Assembly (NCBI GenBank): GCA_005883885.1
Contig: VAYF01000008.1
Span: 1-5,987 of the forward strand
DNA length: 5,987 nt
Direction of reading: 5' to 3'
Source of the DNA: Actinomycetota bacterium
GTDB taxonomy: Bacteria; Actinomycetota; UBA4738; HRBIN12
Shown here one piece after another: positions 1 to 5,516 of the stretch. A model generated the notes under the pieces. That model was given only the letters and a program-made list of their open reading frames with translations. It was not told where the DNA came from and made no database searches. Position 1 is the stretch's first letter, and every line of letters starts with the position of its first letter. Both the position numbers and the translations under genes were made by a program.

Positions 1-1
1 C

Positions 2-544
2 GCCTGGACCGACGAGCAGATCGCGTCGTGGGAAGCCTCCCGGGACGCCGACCGCGTGCTCGCGTCGGTCCTGTTCACCGACATCGTCGATTCCACGGGC
101 CGTGCCGCGGCCCTCGGCGATCGCCAGTGGCGTCAACTGATCGATCGACACGACCGGGTGGCGCGCGCGGAGGTCGACCGGTTCCACGGTCGCCTCGTCA
201 AGACGACCGGCGATGGTCTCCTCGCGACCTTCGATGCGCCCACGCGGGCGCTGCGATGCGCGATCGCCCTGATCCGGTCACTGGACGACTCGGGGCTCGG
301 CATCCGCGCGGCGATCCACACGGGAGAGATCGTCATGGGCGAGGGGGATGTGGGCGGGATCGGCGTCCACATCGCCGCTCGACTGCTGGCCGAAGCGGGG
401 GAGCGGCAGGTGGTCGTCACCCGAACCGTCCGGGACCTGGCGACGGGCGATGATCTTTCCTTCGTTCCGTTGGGCAACGCCAACCTCCGAGGGGTGCCCG
501 GCGAATGGGAGCTGTTCGAGGCATCGACGACGAAAGGAGACTGA
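2..544 (+). CDS. Class III adenylate/guanylate cyclase domain protein, C-terminal part (5' truncated by window edge)
   Basis: This frame is open from the window edge, so the true start lies upstream; 180 residues are visible. A GTG at 56 is an in-frame valine inside the domain, not a credible start. Numbering from the first in-window codon, residues 19-174 form a class III nucleotidyl cyclase catalytic domain. The first metal-binding Asp is D27 (FTDIVDST). K67 and D71 lie in VKTTGDG: K67 is the base-recognition Lys and D71 the second metal Asp. D116 aligns with the adenine-specifying Asp, and R127 is the transition-state Arg. The residue usually Asn before that Arg is His here (H123, VHIAAR), a form I recall as frequent in actinobacterial-type cyclases. 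The Lys/Asp pair favours ATP, hence cAMP, as an inference. The missing N-terminus could hold a sensor or hydrolase-like domain. The hydrolase gene follows after 3 bp. Confidence 0.9.
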   Translation, partial: AWTDEQIASWEASRDADRVLASVLFTDIVDSTGRAAALGDRQWRQLIDRHDRVARAEVDRFHGRLVKTTGDGLLATFDAPTRALRCAIALIRSLDDSGLGIRAAIHTGEIVMGEGDVGGIGVHIAARLLAEAGERQVVVTRTVRDLATGDDLSFVPLGNANLRGVPGEWELFEASTTKGD

Positions 545-547
545 GCC

Positions 548-1375
548 ATGTCGGAGACCGTGAAGGTTCCGGGCGCCGCGCTGTACGTCGAGACGCAGGG
601 AACGGGTCCGGTGCTGCTGTTGATCCCCGGCGGGCCGACCGACGCGGGCATGTTCACGGACCTGTCCGGGCGGCTGGCGGACCGGTACACGACGGTCGCC
701 TACGACCCGCGGGGCCACTCGAGGAGCACGCTCGAAGGCGAGCCCGAGGACATCCCGGTCGCGCTGCACGCGGACGATGCCGCCGCGGTCCTCGCCGCCG
801 TGGCGGATGAGCCGGCGTACGTGTACGGGAACAGCGGGGGCGCCACGATCGGTCTGGAGCTCGTCGCCCGCCACCCCGAGCTGGTCCGCACGCTGGTGTC
901 GCACGAACCGCCCCTGATGGAGCTCCTGCCCGACGCGGACCACTGGCGCTCGGTGTTCCGCGAGATCGACGAGACCTACCGGACGGCCGGCGTTTTCCCG
1001 GCGATGGGCGTGTTCGGAAGCGCGGTCGAGGAGGGCGGACCGAAGTACAGCGAGCAGATGGACCAGGCGCCATCCACGCCGGAGTCCCAGGAGATGATGG
1101 GCAGGATGACCGGCAATTTCGAGCTGTTCATCGCGCACGAGATCCAGCCGATCGGCGCCTACCAGCCGGATATCGACACGCTGAAGAAGGTCCCGACCCG
1201 GATCGTCAGCGCGGCCGGGGAGGATTCGGCAGAGCAAGGAGCACGCCGAGCCGCGATCGCGCTCGCCGAGCGACTGGGCATCGACGTGACGTATCTGCCG
1301 GGCGCCCACGGCGGGTGGGGGTCGGACCCGCAGGCGTTCGCCGACGGTTTGGACAAGGCCCTGCAAGCAGACTGA
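548..1375 (+). CDS. Alpha/beta hydrolase
   Basis: A complete 275-residue protein of usual length for a single-domain, cytoplasmic alpha/beta-fold hydrolase; I see no signal peptide. IPGGP at residues 26-30 matches the oxyanion-hole HG-type loop and YDPRGHS at 52-58 is the strand 4 region typical of the fold. The nucleophile elbow is YGNSGG (93-98) with Ser96 as nucleophile. The catalytic His is probably His254 in GAHGGWG, and the acid is probably Glu225 or Asp226 after strand 7. The region between about 120 and 205 is the variable cap, which sets substrate. The substrate is unknown: esterase, lactonase, epoxide hydrolase-like or peptidase activity are all possible. The ATG is preceded by AAGGAGA at 534-540 with 7-nt spacing, inside the end of the cyclase gene, so the two genes are very probably co-transcribed. 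Confidence 0.9.
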   Translation: MSETVKVPGAALYVETQGTGPVLLLIPGGPTDAGMFTDLSGRLADRYTTVAYDPRGHSRSTLEGEPEDIPVALHADDAAAVLAAVADEPAYVYGNSGGATIGLELVARHPELVRTLVSHEPPLMELLPDADHWRSVFREIDETYRTAGVFPAMGVFGSAVEEGGPKYSEQMDQAPSTPESQEMMGRMTGNFELFIAHEIQPIGAYQPDIDTLKKVPTRIVSAAGEDSAEQGARRAAIALAERLGIDVTYLPGAHGGWGSDPQAFADGLDKALQAD

Positions 1376-1400
1376 GGGCCTTCGGGCGCCGGCGCCCCCC
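1376..1400 (+). terminator. GC-rich hairpin after the hydrolase gene, possible terminator
   Basis: Immediately after the hydrolase stop there is a perfect 14-bp GC palindrome at 1384-1397, which can fold as a 5-bp stem with a 4-nt loop. It overlaps a small alternative GCC-TTCG-GGC hairpin at 1378-1387. A run of C rather than T follows, so it lacks the U-tract of a classical intrinsic terminator. Its position between an operon end and a new promoter is the main support. Confidence 0.35.
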
Positions 1401-1408
1401 GGATCCCC

Positions 1409-1437
1409 TTGACAAACGTGCGCGGCTTCTCCATATT
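1409..1437 (+). promoter_or_regulatory. Sigma-70-type promoter of the GntR/ABC operon
   Basis: A perfect -35 hexamer TTGACA at 1409-1414 is followed, with 17-bp spacing, by CATATT at 1432-1437 (4 of 6 matches to TATAAT). The region is AT-rich against a very GC-rich background. Transcription would start near 1443-1445, giving a leader of about 27 nt before the GTG start of the regulator. The -10 placement is a prediction; a shift of one or two bases is possible. Confidence 0.65.
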
Positions 1438-1455
1438 TATCTAGGAACCTAGATA
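1438..1455. promoter_or_regulatory. Palindromic operator, probable binding site of the adjacent GntR regulator
   Basis: TATCTAGG and CCTAGATA form perfect 8-bp arms (1438-1445 and 1448-1455) around a central AA. An outer repeat, CCATAT at 1431-1436 and ATATGG at 1455-1460, extends the dyad with a 2-nt offset. The site abuts the predicted -10 and covers the predicted transcription start. GntR-family dimers bind dyads of this size, so autorepression by the product of the gene starting at 1471 is the natural inference. Confidence 0.65.
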
Positions 1456-1458
1456 TAT

Positions 1459-1463
1459 GGAGG
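1459..1463 (+). promoter_or_regulatory. Ribosome binding site that fixes the GTG start of the regulator
   Basis: GGAGG lies 7 nt before GTG at 1471. The nearby ATG at 1457 is in another frame and runs into a stop at 1472-1474, so GTG at 1471 is the start. Confidence 0.75.
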
Positions 1464-1470
1464 ATTCGCT

Positions 1471-1863
1471 GTGATCGAGTTCCGGCTCTCCCCGCGGTCC
1501 GGGGTGGCGACCTATCTCCAACTCGTCCACCAGGTCCGCCATGCCGTTCGCCTCGGGATCCTTCATCCCGGTGATCAACTTCCCACGGTCAAAGAGGTGG
1601 TGGGCTCGCTCGCCATCAACCCGAACACGGTGTTGAAGGCGTATCGGGAGCTGGAGCGCGATGGTCTGGTGGAGGGCCGGCCGGGGGTCGGGACGTTCGT
1701 GCGCGATAGCGTCCACGGGCCGCCGCCGGGCAACCACGCCGCATTGCGGCGAAGCCTCGAGCGCTGGCTGCGGAACGCCTTCGAGGCCGGCCTCGACGCG
1801 GAGGACGCTCGGGCCCTGTTCGAGACCTCGCTGCAGAACTCCAGAGAGGAAGGAGTGGCATGA
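1471..1863 (+). CDS. GntR family transcriptional regulator, YtrA subfamily
   Basis: A 130-residue protein. Residues 1-80 are a GntR winged helix-turn-helix: the first helix covers about 14-31, the GDQLPTVKEV segment is at 34-43, the recognition helix region NPNTVLKAYRELERDGLVE spans 50-68, and the wing RPGVGTFV is at 70-77. Only about 50 residues follow, a short helical tail (about 88-125) without a FadR, HutC or MocR effector domain. That length and layout define the YtrA subfamily, whose members repress adjacent ABC transporter operons and dimerise through the short tail. Its stop overlaps the ATG of the ATPase gene (ATGA at 1860-1863), and the palindrome just upstream suggests autoregulation of the whole operon. 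The inducing signal is unknown; cell-envelope stress or antibiotics is an analogy with ytr systems, not something seen here. Confidence 0.92.
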   Translation: MIEFRLSPRSGVATYLQLVHQVRHAVRLGILHPGDQLPTVKEVVGSLAINPNTVLKAYRELERDGLVEGRPGVGTFVRDSVHGPPPGNHAALRRSLERWLRNAFEAGLDAEDARALFETSLQNSREEGVA

Positions 1864-2768
1864 CGTCGGCCCTGATCGCAACGGGCGTGGGCAAGCGCTA
1901 CCGGCGCCTCTGGGCCCTGCGGGACTGCAACATCGACATCCCGGACGGAAGGGTCGTGGCGCTCGTCGGACCGAACGGAGCCGGCAAGACGACGTTGCTT
2001 CACCTCGCAGCCGGCTTGCTCAGTCCGACGGTTGGGACCATGCGTGTGCTCGGTCGAACGCCGGGACGAGACGTCGGTCTCCTCGCTGATATCGGTTTCG
2101 TGGCGCAGGACGTTCCGTTGTACCGGTCGTTCTCTGTCGGAGACATGCTCGAGTTCGGCCGGCGGACGAACTCGCGCTGGGACCACGATCTCGCCTCGAC
2201 CCGCATCGAACGCGCCCGTATCGATCTCGATCAGCGCGTCGGCTCCCTTTCGGGGGGCCAACGCGCCCAGGTAGGGCTCACGCTCGCCCTCGCGAAGCGT
2301 CCCCGGCTGCTCCTGCTCGACGAGCCGCTGGCAAGCCTCGATCCCCTGGCGAGGCGAGAGTTCCTCCAGTCGCTGATGGGCGAGGTCGCCGAAGGCGAGC
2401 TCACGGTCGTGCTGTCGTCCCATCTGATCACGGACCTCGAGCGCGTCTGCGATCACCTGATCGTCCTGTCGGCCTCGCGCACGCAGGTCGCCGGCGACAT
2501 CGACGGATTGCTCGCGTCGCATCGGATCGTGGTCGGACCCAGGCGAGAGGGAGCGGAGGTTCGCGGCGTCGGTTCCGTCGTCCAAGAAAGCCACACCGAC
2601 CGACAGAGCACGCTCCTCGTGCGGACCGACGGACCCATCCTCGATCCGGCGTGGGCGGAGCAGGAGATCGGCTTGGAGGAACTCGTCCTCGCGTATCTCG
2701 GTCACCCGGACGCGACCGCTCTTCCTCAGCCGAAGTTGGCCACGGCCGAAGCGGAGGTGTCACCATGA
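1860..2768 (+). CDS. ABC transporter ATP-binding protein (YtrB/CcmA-like)
   Basis: A complete 302-residue cytoplasmic ATPase subunit. Visible in order are Walker A GPNGAGKT (37-44), Q-loop Gln83 (VAQD), signature LSGGQ (130-134), Walker B LLLLDEP (150-156), D-loop ASLD (158-161) and switch His188 (SSH), so all catalytic motifs are intact. Residues from about 210 form an accessory C-terminal domain, with a LEELVLAYL segment near the end that is usual in ATPases paired with GntR regulators and WLTWRQHR-type permeases. The ATG overlaps the regulator's stop. GGAAGGAG at 1848-1855 is a close ribosome binding site with 4-nt spacing, so translational coupling may help. The stop overlaps the next ATG in the same ATGA arrangement. 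It presumably energises the permease encoded next; direction and substrate cannot be read, although the family mostly comprises exporters or stress-response transporters. Confidence 0.93.
   Translation: MTSALIATGVGKRYRRLWALRDCNIDIPDGRVVALVGPNGAGKTTLLHLAAGLLSPTVGTMRVLGRTPGRDVGLLADIGFVAQDVPLYRSFSVGDMLEFGRRTNSRWDHDLASTRIERARIDLDQRVGSLSGGQRAQVGLTLALAKRPRLLLLDEPLASLDPLARREFLQSLMGEVAEGELTVVLSSHLITDLERVCDHLIVLSASRTQVAGDIDGLLASHRIVVGPRREGAEVRGVGSVVQESHTDRQSTLLVRTDGPILDPAWAEQEIGLEELVLAYLGHPDATALPQPKLATAEAEVSP
2753..2757 (+). promoter_or_regulatory. Ribosome binding site that fixes the permease start
   Basis: GGAGG lies 7 nt before ATG at 2765. This supports ATG 2765 over an in-frame start at 2651, which would run 100 bp into the ATPase gene and add hydrophilic residues unlike the family. 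Confidence 0.75.
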
Positions 2769-3763
2769 TCTGGCTCACCTGGCGGCAGCACCGGCTCCAG
2801 TTGCTGTACGGAGCGGTCGTCCTGGTGATCCTGACGGTCTTCCTGCTCTCGACGGGGTTCGGGATCTCCGCAGCCTTCCGGAGCTCCGGGCTCGCCCAGT
2901 GCCTCTCCGTGCCCGGCCGAGACTGCGGCGCGGCGAACGATCTCTTCATGGGGGGAGGCGCGCGTTATTCGGGTCTGTGGTTCACGATCCCGCTGTTCCT
3001 GATCGTCCCCGCGATGGTCGGGGTGTTCTGGGGTGCACCTCTGGTGGCGCGCGAGGTCGAACAGGGAACGCATCGCCTGGCATGGACGCAGGGCGTGGGC
3101 AGGATCCGATGGGCGGGGACGAAGGTCGCCGCCCTCGCCGCCGCCGCGCTCGTAGGAACCGCATCGCTGGCGTGGATCCTGTCGTGGTGGAGCCGCCCGT
3201 TCGTCGCGGCTTCCGACAACCGTTTCTCCCCGGGCGTGTTCGACCTGCGCGGCATCGTCCCCATCGCGTACGCGCTCTTCGCGTTGGCGACGGGCGTGGC
3301 AGCCGGGACACTCATCCGCCGAACGGTTCCGGCCATGGCGGCGACGCTCGGCTTCTATGCGGCCGTTCGCCTCGGCGTCGAGCTCTGGCTCCGACCGCAT
3401 CTCGCCAGCCCGAGCACGGTGAGCTACCCATTCTTCGGGACCAACCCGCGCTCGGGGCTCGGTGACTGGGTGCTCTCGACGAAGACGCTCGACGGCGCGG
3501 GGCATCTCCTGGGCAACGGCAAGGTGCTCGACCTCAACGTGCTCGGTTCCCGCTGTCCGGGGCTGCCTCTTCCGACTGAGAGCTTGCCCAACAAGGATGC
3601 CCTCCAGGCGTGCATCCGGCAACTCGGCTTGCATGTCCAGTCCACCTACCAGCCTGGAAGTCGCTACTGGACGTTCCAGGGGATCGAGTCCGCGATCTTC
3701 ATCGCGCTCGCCGTTGCGCTCGTCGGGCTCAGCCTGTGGTGGATCCGCAACCGGATCGCGTGA
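2765..3763 (+). CDS. ABC transporter permease, WLTWRQHR type
   Basis: A 332-residue integral membrane protein. It starts MIWLTWRQHR, an N-terminus I recognise from actinobacterial permeases that sit behind YtrA-like regulators and ATPases. Six hydrophobic segments are visible at about 14-34, 72-93, 119-140, 163-183, 188-208 and 307-327. The cytoplasmic loop after segment 2 carries REVEQGTHRLAWTQG (96-110), the ABC-2-type coupling motif resembling E..GT..L. A long loop of about 98 residues (209-306) lies between segments 5 and 6, probably outside the membrane, and ends in QPGSRYWTFQ before the last segment, as in relatives. Cys46 and Cys54 lie in the first outer loop and Cys264 and Cys283 in the large one. 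The only permease in this operon, it probably homodimerises. The ATG overlaps the ATPase stop by 4 bp. Substrate unknown. Confidence 0.88.
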   Translation: MIWLTWRQHRLQLLYGAVVLVILTVFLLSTGFGISAAFRSSGLAQCLSVPGRDCGAANDLFMGGGARYSGLWFTIPLFLIVPAMVGVFWGAPLVAREVEQGTHRLAWTQGVGRIRWAGTKVAALAAAALVGTASLAWILSWWSRPFVAASDNRFSPGVFDLRGIVPIAYALFALATGVAAGTLIRRTVPAMAATLGFYAAVRLGVELWLRPHLASPSTVSYPFFGTNPRSGLGDWVLSTKTLDGAGHLLGNGKVLDLNVLGSRCPGLPLPTESLPNKDALQACIRQLGLHVQSTYQPGSRYWTFQGIESAIFIALAVALVGLSLWWIRNRIA

Positions 3764-3781
3764 TGCGCCGGCGTGCGGGGC

Positions 3782-4588
3782 TCAGGCGGTGATGTCGCGG
3801 CGCCGGAACCGCCATACCGCGAGCGCCAGGAACACCGCCGTGTACGCCGCGCTCACGGTCAGGCCCTCCCGCATCGTGACCAGGTCCACCGGGAACCGGA
3901 ACAGGCCCGTGTATCCGAGCCAGCCATGCGTGGGCAGGAACGGCTGGATCGCGTGGAGGCTCGGGATCTGATCCGCGATCTGGCTCGCGATGGCGACGAT
4001 CACGGTCGCGACGATCGCGCCCGGACCGGAGTCCGTGAGCGTCGAGATCCACATGCCGACCGCGACGATCCCCGACGCCGCGAGCACGATGAACGCGCCC
4101 GAAGCGAGGATCCTCGCCAGACCGTCGACAACCGAGAGGGACGTGCCCGACAGCGTCGGCATCGGATGGATCCCGAACACGATCCCCCCGGCGAACAGGC
4201 CCGAGCAGATCACGATCAGCAACAGCGTCCCGGTGAACGTCATCGCCGCCGCGTACTTCGACACGATCAGCCGGGGGCGCCGCACCGGGCGAACCAGCAG
4301 GTAGCGGAGCGTGCCGGACTGCGCCTCTCCCGCGATCGCATCGCCGGCGAACAGGCCGATCGCGAGCGACATGAAGAACGGCTGGACCAGGGCGAGACCC
4401 GTGAGCGGAGCGAACAACCCGTTCCTGACGATCTGCAACAGGAACGGCGGCGCGTCCTGCGAGTTCTGGGGTGGCGGCGGGGAGAGGCGGATCGCGACGA
4501 CGACGAGGACAGGGACGCCGGCGAGCGCCGCGGCCAAGAGCCACGTCCGCCAGCGACGGACCTGCTTCGAGAGCTCAACGCGGAACAT
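3782..4588 (-). CDS. ABC-2 type transporter permease
   Basis: A 268-residue integral membrane protein starting at ATG 4588-4586 (MFRVELSKQVRRW). This start has GGAGG at 4595-4599 about 6 nt upstream; the longer in-frame start at 4633 would add 15 polar residues and a larger overlap. A short basic N-terminus is followed by six hydrophobic segments at about 15-34, 56-80, 115-140, 158-180, 188-208 and 243-262, the ABC-2 layout. The cytoplasmic loop after segment 2 holds GEAQSGTLRYLLVRPV (87-102), the family's E..SGTL..LL..P motif that contacts the ATPase. A proline-rich stretch (PPPP, 37-40) lies in the first outer loop. The start overlaps the end of the ATPase gene by 14 bp, so the two are co-translated and probably form one complex with the upstream LolA-like protein. 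Substrate unknown. Confidence 0.9.
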   Translation of the reverse strand: MFRVELSKQVRRWRTWLLAAALAGVPVLVVVAIRLSPPPPQNSQDAPPFLLQIVRNGLFAPLTGLALVQPFFMSLAIGLFAGDAIAGEAQSGTLRYLLVRPVRRPRLIVSKYAAAMTFTGTLLLIVICSGLFAGGIVFGIHPMPTLSGTSLSVVDGLARILASGAFIVLAASGIVAVGMWISTLTDSGPGAIVATVIVAIASQIADQIPSLHAIQPFLPTHGWLGYTGLFRFPVDLVTMREGLTVSAAYTAVFLALAVWRFRRRDITA

Positions 4589-5516
4589 GGATGCCCTCCA
4601 CGAGATGGAGGAAGACGTCTTCCAGCGTGTCACGCTGCGGTTCCAGCGCGTGCACCCGGATGCCGCCGCGGACGAGGGCGGCGTTCACGTCGGCCGCCCC
4701 GAGACCGTCGGAGAGCGTGACGTCAAGAACCCCTGGTCCCGATGCCGAGGCTGCCGCGATCATGTCCGGCCCTCCCAGCCGCGCGAGGACGGTCCGTGCC
4801 GCCGCGACGTCGTCCACCTCGATCCGGATCCGATCGGTCGTGCCACGGAGCGTCCCCGGCGGGCCCTCGGCGACGAGCGCCCCTCGCGCCATCACGCCGA
4901 CGCGATCGCACATCGCCTCGACCTCCGCCAGGAGGTGGCTGGAGATGAAGATCGTCGTTCCGCCGTCGGCGAGTTGGCGCAGGAGTTCGCGGACCTCGCG
5001 CATCCCGGAAGGATCGAGCCCGTTCGTTGGCTCGTCGAGGACCAGCAGCTCGGGGTTGCCCAGGAGCGCCAGCCCGACGCCGAGCCGCTGTCGCATCCCC
5101 TGGCTGTACTGCTTCACGCGCTTGTCGGCTGCATCCGCCAAGCCGACCGTGTGCAGGACGTCGTCGATCCTGCCGAGGCGAGCGCGCGCGTCCGCCCGGC
5201 CGCTCCCAGCGCGCGCGAACGCTTCCAGGTTCCGCCGGCCCGAGAGGTAGGACCAGAACGCCGGCTCCTCCACGAGCGCGCCCACCCGCTCGAACGGTCC
5301 GTGACCGGCGGTCACGCGGGAACCGAGGACCTCGATCGTTCCCGCGGTCGGGTGGATCAGGCCGAGGGCCATCCGGATCGTCGTCGTCTTGCCGGCACCG
5401 TTCGGGCCGAGGAAGCCGTAGAGCTCGCCGCGCTCGACCGAGAGATCGAGCCCGTCGACGGCGGCCAGCTCGCCGTACCGCTTGGTGAGGCCGACCGCCC
5501 GGATCGCTGCCGTCAC
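4575..5516 (-). CDS. ABC transporter ATP-binding protein (BcrA/CcmA-type)
   Basis: A 313-residue ATPase subunit. Motifs in order are Walker A GPNGAGKT (37-44), a Q-loop in which Glu83 stands for the usual Gln (LVEEPAFW), signature YSQGM (137-141), Walker B LLVLDEP (157-163), D-loop GLD (166-168) and switch His194 (ISSH). The IEEPAF-like Q-loop and SQGM signature are characteristic of the bacitracin/lantibiotic-type ABC-2 ATPases, so I read them as subfamily traits, not defects. Residues from about 225 form the accessory C-terminal domain, ending in the LEDVFLHLVE segment typical of this group. The start is GTG at 5516-5514, overlapping the preceding gene's stop as GTGA. No Shine-Dalgarno is visible just upstream, which points to translational coupling. 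The next Met is residue 49, beyond Walker A, so the GTG start is firm. It pairs with the permease that overlaps its 3' end. Confidence 0.92.
   Translation of the reverse strand: MTAAIRAVGLTKRYGELAAVDGLDLSVERGELYGFLGPNGAGKTTTIRMALGLIHPTAGTIEVLGSRVTAGHGPFERVGALVEEPAFWSYLSGRRNLEAFARAGSGRADARARLGRIDDVLHTVGLADAADKRVKQYSQGMRQRLGVGLALLGNPELLVLDEPTNGLDPSGMREVRELLRQLADGGTTIFISSHLLAEVEAMCDRVGVMARGALVAEGPPGTLRGTTDRIRIEVDDVAAARTVLARLGGPDMIAAASASGPGVLDVTLSDGLGAADVNAALVRGGIRVHALEPQRDTLEDVFLHLVEGIHVPR
4595..4599 (-). promoter_or_regulatory. Ribosome binding site that fixes the ABC-2 permease start
   Basis: On the minus strand GGAGG lies about 6 nt before ATG 4588, inside the last codons of the ATPase gene. 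It supports the short form of the permease. Confidence 0.7.

Noticed and set aside
278..1366. Long open frame of 362 codons on the minus strand opposite the cyclase and hydrolase genes
   Set aside because: It is antisense to two well-recognised protein families, is Arg/Gly/His-rich without any recognisable motif, and reflects the lack of stops in GC-rich DNA.
1575..2705. Open frame of 376 codons on the minus strand opposite the regulator and first ATPase
   Set aside because: It overlaps two intact, motif-bearing genes and has no ribosome binding site or recognisable domain.
2651..2764. Longer N-terminus for the first permease
   Set aside because: It would overlap the ATPase gene by over 100 bp. 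The ATG at 2765 has GGAGG at proper spacing and gives the expected WLTWRQHR start.
3985..4021. Repeated GCGACGATC-like units that look like a short tandem repeat
   Set aside because: They encode an Ala/Ile/Val-rich membrane segment of the permease (AIVATVIVAIAS), so codon repetition explains them.
4589..4633. Longer N-terminus for the ABC-2 permease
   Set aside because: The extra 15 residues are polar and unlike the family, whereas ATG 4588 has a GGAGG ribosome site directly upstream.
5226..5290. Possible defective Q-loop (Glu for Gln) in the second ATPase
   Set aside because: The EEP-type Q-loop together with an SQGM signature is normal for BcrA-type ATPases, so it is not evidence of inactivation.
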